DNA from: Methylobacteriaceae bacterium
GTDB lineage: Bacteria > Pseudomonadota > Alphaproteobacteria > Rhizobiales > Beijerinckiaceae
Assembly (NCBI GenBank): GCA_947444195.1
Contig: CANEZL010000030.1
Span: 1-62,903, forward strand
DNA: 62,903 bases
Reading direction: 5' to 3'
Of the stretch, positions 13,694 through 21,114 are shown piece after piece. The notes beneath the pieces were generated by a model that saw only the letters and a program-made list of their open reading frames with translations, ran no database searches and had not been told where the DNA came from. The translations under genes were made by a program, and so were the position numbers. Every line of letters begins with the position of its first letter. Positions within the stretch are counted from its first letter, which is position 1.

Positions 13694-15895
13694 ATGAGCC
13701 TCGATCGCCGGACTTCCCGCCCCGGGCCCCGCCCCTCCCGCCGCGCCCTGCTGGCCGGCGCCGGGGTCTTCAGCCTCGGTTTCCACATACCCTTCCTCGC
13801 GTCCGCGCGGGCCGCGCCCGGCGGTGCAGCGCCGGCCGCACCCGAGGTGAACGCCTGGGTGGTGGTGCGGCCCGACGAGACCGTGGTGATCCGCATCGCC
13901 CGCTCGGAGATGGGCCAGGGCACGCTCACCGGCCTCGCCCAGCTCGTGGCCGAGGAACTCGACTGCGACTGGGCCCGCGTCACCACCGAGTATCCGAGCC
14001 CGGGACAGAACCTCGCGCGCAAGCGCGTCTGGGGCGACTACTCCACAGGCGGCAGCCGCGGCATCCGCGATTCCCACGACTACGTGCGCAAGGGAGGGGC
14101 GGCCGCCCGCACCATGCTGGTGGCCGCCGCCGCCAAGGGCTGGGGCGTGCCGGGCGCCGAGTGCCGCGCGGAGCGGGGCACGATCACGCACGCTCCGTCC
14201 GGCCGCAGCACCACCTACGGCGCAGTGGCGGCGGAGGCCGCCAGGATCGAGCCGCCGAAGGAGGTGGTGCTCAAGGATCCGAAGGACTGGACCATCGCGG
14301 GCAAGCCGCTGAAGCGCCTCGATACGCTGCCGAAGCTCGACGGCAGCCAGGTCTACGGCGTCGACCTGAAGCTGCCCGGCCTGCTCAACGCGGCGATCCG
14401 CGACTGCCCGGTCACCGGGGGCAGCGTGAAGAGCTTCGATGCCGCCGCGGTCTCGGGCATGCCCGGCGTGAAGCGCGTCGTCCAGGTCGGCGAGACGGCG
14501 GTCGCCGTGGTGGCGGACACGTTCTGGCGCGCCAAGACCGCGCTGGACGCCCTGCCCGTCGTCTGGGACGAGGGCCCGCACGCCGCGGTCTCCAGCGCGA
14601 CCATCGCTCAGGTGCTGCGCGACGGCCTCGACGCCGAGACCGCCTTCGTCGGCAACAAGGCCGGCGACGTGGCGGGGGCGCTCAAGGGGGCCGCCAAGGT
14701 GGTGGAGGCCGTCTACGGCGTGCCGTTCCAGAACCACGCCACCATGGAGCCGATGAACGCCACCGCGCTCTGGACGCCGGAGCGCTGCGAGGTCTGGACG
14801 CCGACGCAGAACGGCGAGGCGGCGCTCGCCGCCACCGCCGACGCCGCCGGTCTGCCGGCGACCGCCTGCGAGGTCTACAAGATCCATCTGGGCGGCGGCT
14901 TCGGGCGCCGCGGCGCCACGCACGACTGGGTGCGGCAGGCGGTGCTCATCGCGCGTGAGATGCCGGGCACGCCGGTCAAGCTGATCTGGACCCGCGAGGA
15001 GGACATGACGCACGGCCGGTACCACCCGGTCACGCAGTGCCGCATGCGCGCCGCGCTGGACAAGGATGGCAACCTCACCGGCCTGCACATGCGCATCTCC
15101 GGCCAGTCGATCCTGGCGGCGATCGCGCCGCAGCGCATGGTCGAGGGGCGCGATCCCGTCACCTTCCAGGGGCTCAATCCGGGCGGGCCGGAGGCGGCGA
15201 TCGGCTACACGATCCCGAACATCCTCGTCGACCATGCCATGCGCAACCCCCACATCCTGCCGGGCTTCTGGCGGGGCGTGAACCTGAACCCGAACGCCAT
15301 CTACCTCGAATGCTTCATGGACGAACTGGCCCACGCGGCGGGCCAGGATCCGCTGGCCTTCCGGCTGAAGCTGATGGGCAACCACCCCAAGCACCGCGCG
15401 GTGCTGCAGGCGGCGGCGGACAGGATCGGCTGGGACAGCAAGCCGCCCGCGGGCGTCTACCGCGGCCTCTGCCAGACGATGGGCTTCGGTAGCTACGTGG
15501 CGGGCGCGGCCGAGGTCTCGGTGTCGGAGGCGGGCGCGCTGAAGATCCACCGCATCGTGGCGGCCACCGATCCGGGCCACGCGGTCAACCCGCAGCAGAT
15601 CGAGGCCCAGGTCGAGGGCTCCTTCGTCTACGGCCTGTCGGCGGCGCTCTACGGCGCCTGCACGGTGAAGGACGGGCGCATCGAGCAGACGAACTTCGAC
15701 AGCTATCCGGTGATGCGGATGGACGCGATGCCGGCGGTCGAGACCATCCTGATGCCGTCCGGCGGATTCTGGGGCGGCGTCGGCGAGCCGACCATCGCGG
15801 TGGCGGCCCCGGCCGTGCTCAACGCGGTCTTCGCGGCGACCGGCAAGCGCGTGCGCCAGCTGCCCCTGAAGGACACGGACCTGCGCCGGGCATGA
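13694..15895 (+). CDS. iorB: Molybdopterin-binding subunit of a periplasmic molybdenum hydroxylase (IorB-like)
   Basis: A 733-residue protein beginning with a Tat-type leader (SRRALLAGAGVFSLGFHIPF, cleavage after about residue 38). The body is the aldehyde oxidase/xanthine dehydrogenase molybdenum-binding fold: RSEMGQGTLTGLAQLVAEEL, GGGFGRRGATHDWVRQAVLI (cofactor loop), and the catalytic Glu in GGFWGGVGEPTIAVAAPAVL near the C-terminus. It is about the length of other IorB proteins, shorter than fused xanthine dehydrogenases. These enzymes hydroxylate N-heterocycles or aldehydes with water. The next gene, a cytochrome c, starts 4 bases inside this one (ATGA), so production is coupled. The ATG at 13694 follows a GGGAGAGA ribosome-binding site. 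Physiological substrate unknown; linkage to sox genes is unusual. Confidence 0.92.
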   Translation: MSLDRRTSRPGPRPSRRALLAGAGVFSLGFHIPFLASARAAPGGAAPAAPEVNAWVVVRPDETVVIRIARSEMGQGTLTGLAQLVAEELDCDWARVTTEYPSPGQNLARKRVWGDYSTGGSRGIRDSHDYVRKGGAAARTMLVAAAAKGWGVPGAECRAERGTITHAPSGRSTTYGAVAAEAARIEPPKEVVLKDPKDWTIAGKPLKRLDTLPKLDGSQVYGVDLKLPGLLNAAIRDCPVTGGSVKSFDAAAVSGMPGVKRVVQVGETAVAVVADTFWRAKTALDALPVVWDEGPHAAVSSATIAQVLRDGLDAETAFVGNKAGDVAGALKGAAKVVEAVYGVPFQNHATMEPMNATALWTPERCEVWTPTQNGEAALAATADAAGLPATACEVYKIHLGGGFGRRGATHDWVRQAVLIAREMPGTPVKLIWTREEDMTHGRYHPVTQCRMRAALDKDGNLTGLHMRISGQSILAAIAPQRMVEGRDPVTFQGLNPGGPEAAIGYTIPNILVDHAMRNPHILPGFWRGVNLNPNAIYLECFMDELAHAAGQDPLAFRLKLMGNHPKHRAVLQAAADRIGWDSKPPAGVYRGLCQTMGFGSYVAGAAEVSVSEAGALKIHRIVAATDPGHAVNPQQIEAQVEGSFVYGLSAALYGACTVKDGRIEQTNFDSYPVMRMDAMPAVETILMPSGGFWGGVGEPTIAVAAPAVLNAVFAATGKRVRQLPLKDTDLRRA

Positions 15896-16185
15896 GGGCG
15901 GCGCCCGCGGCCCTCGCGCTGCTCGCCGCCCTCGTCGGGGCCGCGGGGGCAGGGGCCGCCGAGATGCGTGCGCCCCCCGGCGCCTCCTCCTGCACCGGCT
16001 GCCACGCGCGAGGGGCCGCGATGGGCGCGCTCGCGGGGCGGCCGGAGGCCGAGATCGTGGCGGCGCTCGCGGCCTTCCGCACGGGGGCACGCCCGGCCAC
16101 CCTCATGAACCGCATCGCCAAGGGCTTCGACGCCGCGGAGAGCCGGGCCATCGCCATCTGGTTCGCCTCGCAGGGGGCGCGGTGA
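15892..16185 (+). CDS. Small periplasmic monoheme cytochrome c (FccA/SoxE-like)
   Basis: A 97-residue protein with an Ala-rich Sec signal peptide (about 1-22). One heme site, CTGCH, lies in GASSCTGCHARGAAMGAL. The axial Met is probably in TLMNRIAKGFDAAESRAIAI, a block typical of the cytochrome subunit of flavocytochrome c sulfide dehydrogenase. It sits directly before the FccB-like flavoprotein, overlapping it by 4 bases, so the pair would form a flavocytochrome c. It also overlaps the molybdoenzyme gene and could accept its electrons instead (inference). Classical SoxE is diheme; this one has a single heme. Confidence 0.88.
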   Translation: MRAAPAALALLAALVGAAGAGAAEMRAPPGASSCTGCHARGAAMGALAGRPEAEIVAALAAFRTGARPATLMNRIAKGFDAAESRAIAIWFASQGAR

Positions 16186-17450
16186 TGCCCCGGGCCCCCT
16201 CCGCGCCGACCCGCCGCGCCGTCCTCGGCGGGGCCGCGGCCGCCGCCCTGGCGCGCCCGGCGCTCGGCGGCGCGCCCCCGCGCGTCGTAGTCGTCGGCGC
16301 CGGGTTCGGCGGCGCCACGGCGGCGCGCTGCCTCGCCGCGGGGGGCGTCGACACCGCGCTCGTGGAGGCCGCGCCGCGCTACGTCGCCTGCCCGGGCAGC
16401 AACGAGGTCGTTGCGGGCCTGCGCGGCATCGAGGCGCAGACCTTCGGCTACGATGCCCTCGGCCGGGCCGGGTTCCGGCTCGTGCGCGCCACGGCGGACG
16501 CGGTCGATCCGGCGGCGCGCCGGGTGCGCCTCGGCGACGGCACGGAGCTGCCCTACGACCGCCTGATCCTCTCGCCGGGCATCGACCTGCGCTTCGACGC
16601 GCTGCCGGGCTACGACGCGCGGGCCGCCGAGGCGATGCCGCATGCCTGGAAGGCCGGGGAGCAGACGGTCCTGCTCGCCCGCCAGCTCGCCGCCATGCCG
16701 GAGGGCGGCACGGTGGTCCTCTCCGTGCCCGCCAACCCCTATCGCTGCCCGCCCGGCCCCTACGAGCGGGCGAGCCTGATCGCCCATTTCCTGAAGACCC
16801 GGAAGCCGCGCGCCAAGCTCATCCTGCTCGACGCCAAGGACACCTTCTCCAAGCAGAAGCTGTTCGAGGCGGCCTGGGCGAGGCTCTACAAGGACGTGCT
16901 CGAAGTCGTGCCGCTCGCGGCCGGGGGGCAGGTGAGCGAGGTCGACCCGGCGGGAATGGTCGTGCGCACCGACTTCGCCGAGGTCAAGGCCGACGTCGCC
17001 TGCATCATCCCGCCCCAGCGGGCCGGCCGCATCGCCGCGCAGGCCGGCTGCGCCGACCGCAGCGGCTGGTGCCCCATCGACCCCGCGACCTTCGAATCGC
17101 GTCTCGTGCCCGGCATCCACGTCGTCGGCGACGCGGCCATCGCCGGGGCCATGCCGAAATCCGCCTTCTCGGCCAACGCGCAGGCCAAGGTCTGCGCGCA
17201 GGCGGTGATCGACCTGCTGGCGGGGCGCGAGCCCGAGAACCCGCGGCTCATCAACACCTGCTGGAGCCTCGTCGCGCCGGGCGACGGGATCTCCATCGCG
17301 GGCGTCTTCCGCCCCACCGACGGGCTGCTGGCGGACGTGCCGGGTGCCGGCGGCATCAGCCCCCTCGACGCCCCCGACGCGGTGCGCGCGCAGGAGGCGG
17401 CCTATGGCGAGAGCTGGTATCGGACGATCACCCGGGACGTGTTCGGGTGA
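16182..17450 (+). CDS. soxF: Flavocytochrome c sulfide dehydrogenase flavoprotein (FccB/SoxF-like)
   Basis: A 422-residue FAD protein with a Tat-style leader (TRRAVLGGAAAAALARPALG). The dinucleotide fold is shown by RVVVVGAGFGGATAARCLAA. Redox Cys positions of the FccB family are both present: YVACPGSNEVVAGLRG near residue 68 and LINTCWSLVAPGDGISIAGV near residue 360. The FAD-closing motif is VPGIHVVGDAAIAGAMPKSAFSAN-like. FccB oxidises sulfide in the periplasm and passes electrons to cytochrome c; in sox operons the homologue SoxF helps or replaces this activity. The stop overlaps the soxX GTG start. Length is normal for the family. Confidence 0.9.
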   Translation: MMPRAPSAPTRRAVLGGAAAAALARPALGGAPPRVVVVGAGFGGATAARCLAAGGVDTALVEAAPRYVACPGSNEVVAGLRGIEAQTFGYDALGRAGFRLVRATADAVDPAARRVRLGDGTELPYDRLILSPGIDLRFDALPGYDARAAEAMPHAWKAGEQTVLLARQLAAMPEGGTVVLSVPANPYRCPPGPYERASLIAHFLKTRKPRAKLILLDAKDTFSKQKLFEAAWARLYKDVLEVVPLAAGGQVSEVDPAGMVVRTDFAEVKADVACIIPPQRAGRIAAQAGCADRSGWCPIDPATFESRLVPGIHVVGDAAIAGAMPKSAFSANAQAKVCAQAVIDLLAGREPENPRLINTCWSLVAPGDGISIAGVFRPTDGLLADVPGAGGISPLDAPDAVRAQEAAYGESWYRTITRDVFG

Positions 17451-17920
17451 GGCGGGGCCGCCGCGCCGCCCGTCTCCTCTGCGGCGCGCTGGCGCTCGCC
17501 GTCACGGCGGCGCGGGGCGCGGAGGCCCTGGCGCCCTACGCGATCGTGGGCGACGCGATCCCCGAGCCCCTGACGGGCGCGCCCGGCGACCCGGCCCGGG
17601 GACGGGCGATCGTCGCGGACCGGACCCGCGGGCTCTGCCTGCTCTGCCATGCCGGGCCTTTTCCCGAGGAGCGCTTCCAGGGCAATCTCGCCCCGAGCCT
17701 CGCCGGCGTCGGCGCGCGCCTGAGCCCGGCGCAGCTGCGCCTGCGGCTCGTGGACGGGCGGGCGTTGAACTCGGGCACCATCATGCCATCCTATTACAGC
17801 CTGACGGGGCTCGGCCGCGTGGGCCGGGCGTGGCAGGGGCGCCCGATCCTCGCGGCGGGCGAGATCGAGGACGTCGTCGCCTTCCTGGCGACCCTGCGCG
17901 AGCCCGAGGGGACGCCATGA
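17447..17920 (+). CDS. soxX: Sulfur-oxidation cytochrome c SoxX
   Basis: A 157-residue monoheme cytochrome that forms the SoxAX complex, which attaches thiosulfate to the carrier SoxYZ in the periplasm. The GTG start at 17447 overlaps the preceding stop (GTGA). A signal peptide (ARLLCGALALAVTAARGAEA) is followed by EPLTGAPGDPARGRAIVADR, the heme site CLLCH, SLAGVGARLSPAQLRLRLVD and the axial Met in NSGTIMPSYYSLTGLGRVG. All are SoxX landmarks. Only SoxX, SoxA and the SoxYZ pair of the core thiosulfate system are encoded here. Confidence 0.93.
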   Translation: MRRGRRAARLLCGALALAVTAARGAEALAPYAIVGDAIPEPLTGAPGDPARGRAIVADRTRGLCLLCHAGPFPEERFQGNLAPSLAGVGARLSPAQLRLRLVDGRALNSGTIMPSYYSLTGLGRVGRAWQGRPILAAGEIEDVVAFLATLREPEGTP

Positions 17921-18402
17921 GCACGCCGAGAACGGCACGGATTAGAGGAATCGACCGGCGCCGCGTGCTGGCGGGCACGGCCGGCACGGTGCTGGCGGTC
18001 GCCCTGCGTCCCGCCGCGGCGGCGAGCCTGCCGCGCACCGAGACCACGGACTCCGCCATCCGGCGCTTCGCGGGGGACAGCCCCATCCGCCCCGGCCGGG
18101 TGAGGCTCGACCTGCCGCCCCTCGTGGAGAACGGCAACACGGTGCCGCTCGCCGTCTCCGTGGAGAGCCCGATGACGCCCGAGGACCACGTGCGGCGCAT
18201 CGGCGTGTTCAACGAGAAGAACCCGCAGCCGAACGTCGTCACGGTCCATCTGCGGCCGGGGGCGGGGCGGGCGCAGGTCGCCACGCGCATCCGGCTCGCC
18301 GACACCCAGCGCATCACCGCCATCGCCGAGATGAGCGACGGCACCTACTGGTCGGCGAGCGCGGACGCGATCGTGACGCTCGCCGCCTGCCTGGAGGGCT
18401 GA
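17917..18402 (+). CDS. soxY: Thiosulfate carrier subunit SoxY
   Basis: A 161-residue protein with a Tat leader (DRRRVLAGTAGTVLAVALRP). The SoxY immunoglobulin-like domain is seen in RPGRVRLDLPPLVENGNTVP, VSVESPMTPEDHVRRIGVFN and RIRLADTQRITAIAEMSDGT. SoxY carries sulfur intermediates on a Cys at the end of a flexible C-terminal arm, classically GGCGG. Here the terminus reads TLAACLEG: the Cys is kept but the flanking glycines are replaced. The start overlaps soxX by 4 bases and soxZ follows after 6 bases. It would pair with SoxZ; the altered arm could affect partner specificity (inference). Confidence 0.93.
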   Translation: MSTPRTARIRGIDRRRVLAGTAGTVLAVALRPAAAASLPRTETTDSAIRRFAGDSPIRPGRVRLDLPPLVENGNTVPLAVSVESPMTPEDHVRRIGVFNEKNPQPNVVTVHLRPGAGRAQVATRIRLADTQRITAIAEMSDGTYWSASADAIVTLAACLEG

Positions 18403-18408
18403 CCCCGC

Positions 18409-18729
18409 ATGGCCCGCACCCTGATCAACCTGCCCAAGACGGCGAAGCCCGGCGACGTGATCGCGATCAAGACCCTGATCTCGCATCCGATGGAGACGGG
18501 TTTCCGCCCCGGCGCCGACGGGCGCATCCTGCCGCGCAACATCGTCACGGAATTCGTCTGCCGCTTCGAGGACGCGGAGATCTTCCGGGCCGAGCTCTTT
18601 CCCGCCTCGGCCGCCAACCCGTACCTCACCTTCACCTGGGTCGCGACGAGGAGCGGGCGCTTCAGCTTCACCTGGCGCGGCGACGCTGGCTTCGAGCAGA
18701 CCGAATCCGCCGCGATCACGGTGGCCTGA
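18409..18729 (+). CDS. soxZ: Thiosulfate carrier subunit SoxZ
   Basis: A 106-residue protein without its own signal peptide; SoxZ is normally exported in complex with Tat-targeted SoxY. It starts MARTLINLPKTAKPGDVIAI and contains TLISHPMETGFRPGADGRIL, EDAEIFRAELFPASAANPYL and FTWVATRSGRFSFTWRGDAG, all highly typical of SoxZ. Length is normal. Gene order X-Y-Z-A is the common core of sox operons. Confidence 0.96.
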   Translation: MARTLINLPKTAKPGDVIAIKTLISHPMETGFRPGADGRILPRNIVTEFVCRFEDAEIFRAELFPASAANPYLTFTWVATRSGRFSFTWRGDAGFEQTESAAITVA

Positions 18730-18738
18730 GGCCCCGGC

Positions 18739-19530
18739 ATGCCGCCCCGCCCGGGCTCCCCGCTGCCGGCCGCCCTCCTCGCGCTGCTGATCACCTGGGC
18801 CCCGGCCCGGGCGGAGCCCGTCGCGCCGGCCGAGCGGCGCTCGGGCTTCGAGGAGATGGGCCCCGGGATCCAGGCCATGCAGCGGGACGACGACGTCAAT
18901 CCCGGCATGCTCGCGGTGGCGGACGGGGCGGAACTCTGGACGGCAGCGCCGCCCTCCGGCCGGCCATCCTGCGCCGGCTGCCACGGCGAGGCCGCGTCCG
19001 CCATGCGCGGCGTGGCGGCGCGCTACCCGGCCTGGGACGCCCGGACGGCGCGGCCCGTCGACCTCCAGGACCGGGTCAACGCGTGCCGGCGCGTGCACCA
19101 GGGCGCGGAGCCGCTGGCCTACGAGAGCCCCGACCTGCTGGCGCTGACGGCCTTCGTCGCCACCCAGTCCCGCGGCGTGCCGATCGCGCCCCCCGACGAT
19201 GCCCGGCTCGACGCGGCGCGGGCACAGGGCCGCGCGCTGTTCGCGGGGCGCCAGGGCCAGCTCGGCCTCTCCTGCGCGATCTGCCACGACGACCATTGGG
19301 GGCGCCGCCTCGGCTCGGCGGTGATCCCCCAGGGGCATCCGACCGGCTACCCCCTCTACCGCCTCGAGTGGCAGGGGCTGGGCTCGCTGCAGCGCCGCCT
19401 GCGCAACTGCCTCACGGGCATGCGGGCCGAGCCCTTCGGCTTCGGCGCGCCGGAATACGTCGCCCTCGAACTCTACCTCGCGACCCGGGCCGCGCCGCTG
19501 CCGCTGGAGACCCCGGCCGTGCGGCCCTGA
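18739..19530 (+). CDS. soxA: Sulfur-oxidation cytochrome c SoxA (diheme)
   Basis: A 263-residue periplasmic protein with a short signal peptide (to about residue 25). It has two heme sites, CAGCH (about residue 80) and CAICH (about residue 180), so it belongs to the diheme SoxA type. The active-site Cys that becomes a persulfide ligand is probably in SLQRRLRNCLTGMRAEPF. RSGFEEMGPGIQAMQRDDDV and NPGMLAVADGAELW are N-terminal family blocks. SoxAX joins thiosulfate to the SoxY arm Cys. It is the last gene of the operon; soxB and soxCD are absent. It converges on the propeller gene with 13 bases between, leaving no room for a separate terminator. Confidence 0.95.
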   Translation: MPPRPGSPLPAALLALLITWAPARAEPVAPAERRSGFEEMGPGIQAMQRDDDVNPGMLAVADGAELWTAAPPSGRPSCAGCHGEAASAMRGVAARYPAWDARTARPVDLQDRVNACRRVHQGAEPLAYESPDLLALTAFVATQSRGVPIAPPDDARLDAARAQGRALFAGRQGQLGLSCAICHDDHWGRRLGSAVIPQGHPTGYPLYRLEWQGLGSLQRRLRNCLTGMRAEPFGFGAPEYVALELYLATRAAPLPLETPAVRP

Positions 19531-19543
19531 CCCGCGGATCCCT

Positions 19544-20719
19544 TCAGGGACGGCCGCGGAGCGAGGCCGGCTGGCCCGGCAGCGGGAGGCGGAAGCCCGT
19601 ATCCCGGATCGCGTCGCCCGCGATCCGGTACACGCCGAGGCTGCGGTCGGTGTAATTGCCGATGTAGACGTAGGCGCCGCTCGGATCGAAGGCGATGCCC
19701 TGGACGACCGCACCGGCCGGCGCCTCGCCGAGGTAGCGCAGCCGCCCCTCGGGCAGGATCGCCACCAGCACGGCGGCGCTGTCCGGCGTGTAGGCCGGGC
19801 TGGCGTGAGGCGCGGCCGAGCCCTTCACCACCGCGACCGCGGCCCGGCGCCCGTCCGGGCTGATCGCCAGGGTCTCCGCGGTGTCGCCGACCCCGAGATG
19901 ATCGAGCACCACCGGGCGCGCGGTGCCGGCCCGGATCAGCGCGACCGTGTCGGCATGGCCGTCGCTCGGCGCAGGGCCCGTATTGCCGGAGAGCGCGTAG
20001 GCCCCGTCCGGCGTCACCTCCAGGCCGTAGGTGCCGGGCCCGACCGGCATGTCGAGGGCCGGGTCGTGGCGCCACTGGCCGTTCTCTTCGGTCAGCACGC
20101 CGACCGTGCCGGCCTTGTTCTTGGCCACGTATGCCCGCCGCCCGTCCGGCGCGATGGCGACCGCGGCGGCCTCGGCCCCGACATCGACCTCGGCCACGAC
20201 GGACACGCGCCGGTCCCGGATCGCCAGGACCGACACGCTGCGGCCCTCCCGGTTGGCCACCAGCGCCACATCGCCGGACCTGGCGATCGCGAGGCCGGAG
20301 GGCTGGCGGCCGACGCGGATCGTCTCGATCAACGCGGGGGGCTCGGCCGCGAGATCGACCACGTGCAGGCGGTCGTCTCCTTGCGCCCACCAGTTCCCGC
20401 CCTCCTGCCGCATGGTGACGGAACTGGCGACGAGGCCGAGGCGGCCGTCCGGCGTGATCTGCAGGTTGGTCGGCGGCCCGTAGACGGAGGTGTCGAGGCC
20501 CAGCACATGGGCGAGGCGCGGCCGGGCCGGGTCCGAGATGTCGATGACGGCGAGGCCGTCGCTGCCGTTCGGCCCGTTCGCCGAGCCCTCGGGCCGGAAG
20601 AAGGTCTTGCCGTCGAGACCCGCGATCAGGAAAGCGCGTCCCTCCGTCGCCCGAGCGGCGCCGGCCAGCAACAGGGCCATCAGGAGCAGGCCCGCACGGC
20701 CGTATGAACGCATGCGCAT
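19544..20719 (-). CDS. Secreted YVTN-type beta-propeller protein
   Basis: A 391-residue protein with a signal peptide (GRAGLLLMALLLAGAARA). The mature part has repeated blades of the YVTN/lactonase type: NLQITPDGRLGLVASSVTMR, GLAIARSGDVALVANREGRS, AVAIAPDGRRAYVAKNKAGT, GLEVTPDGAYALSGNTGPAP, TLAISPDGRRAAVAVVKGSA and GIAFDPSGAYVYIGNYTDRS. At least six blades are visible. Such periplasmic propellers are scaffolds or lactonase-like enzymes; no catalytic residues can be assigned. The start at 20719 gives the cleanest leader; two further in-frame ATG codons lie just inside. It converges with soxA but is probably in a separate transcript. Confidence 0.8.
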   Translation of the reverse strand: MRMRSYGRAGLLLMALLLAGAARATEGRAFLIAGLDGKTFFRPEGSANGPNGSDGLAVIDISDPARPRLAHVLGLDTSVYGPPTNLQITPDGRLGLVASSVTMRQEGGNWWAQGDDRLHVVDLAAEPPALIETIRVGRQPSGLAIARSGDVALVANREGRSVSVLAIRDRRVSVVAEVDVGAEAAAVAIAPDGRRAYVAKNKAGTVGVLTEENGQWRHDPALDMPVGPGTYGLEVTPDGAYALSGNTGPAPSDGHADTVALIRAGTARPVVLDHLGVGDTAETLAISPDGRRAAVAVVKGSAAPHASPAYTPDSAAVLVAILPEGRLRYLGEAPAGAVVQGIAFDPSGAYVYIGNYTDRSLGVYRIAGDAIRDTGFRLPLPGQPASLRGRP

Positions 20720-21114
20720 CGTCTGAACCCGATTGATCCGGTCTCGACCGCATACCTGCCGACGGCGGAACTTCCAATGCCCGGAAGCTGGGCTCCTCGC
20801 GGGACCGGCCGAGCTTGCGCCCGCGGGTCGATCGAGGAGTGCTCCATTCAGCCGAGAGACGCGTTTCCGATCCTCGAAGGATGTCCGCGCCTCCGACCGC
20901 GCTGCACCGGGCTGGCGTCCGGGGCCCACGGGTCCGACGCATCGTGCCCGTCGGTGGGCCGAAGCACCGGATCTCCAGGGCCGGATGGAAGGGCGGCGGC
21001 ACCCTGGCTGCGTCCCAACGCCCGATCGCGGGCCCGCCTCGTTCAGTCGGCCCTGTTCGGATCCGATGCGCGGTGGGTGCGGCCCCGGGATGCGAGCCGC
21101 CGCTGGATACCGCG
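20720..21114. other. Intergenic region between the AsmA and propeller genes
   Basis: I see no supported gene in these 395 bases. Frames on both strands are open but have the Arg/Pro/Ala bias of non-coding high-GC DNA. It must contain the 5' region of the propeller gene; no clear promoter boxes stand out. Confidence 0.4.

Noticed and set aside
13625..16090. An 821-codon minus-strand frame over iorB
   Set aside because: Antisense to a strongly conserved molybdoenzyme; Arg/His/Ala-biased translation.
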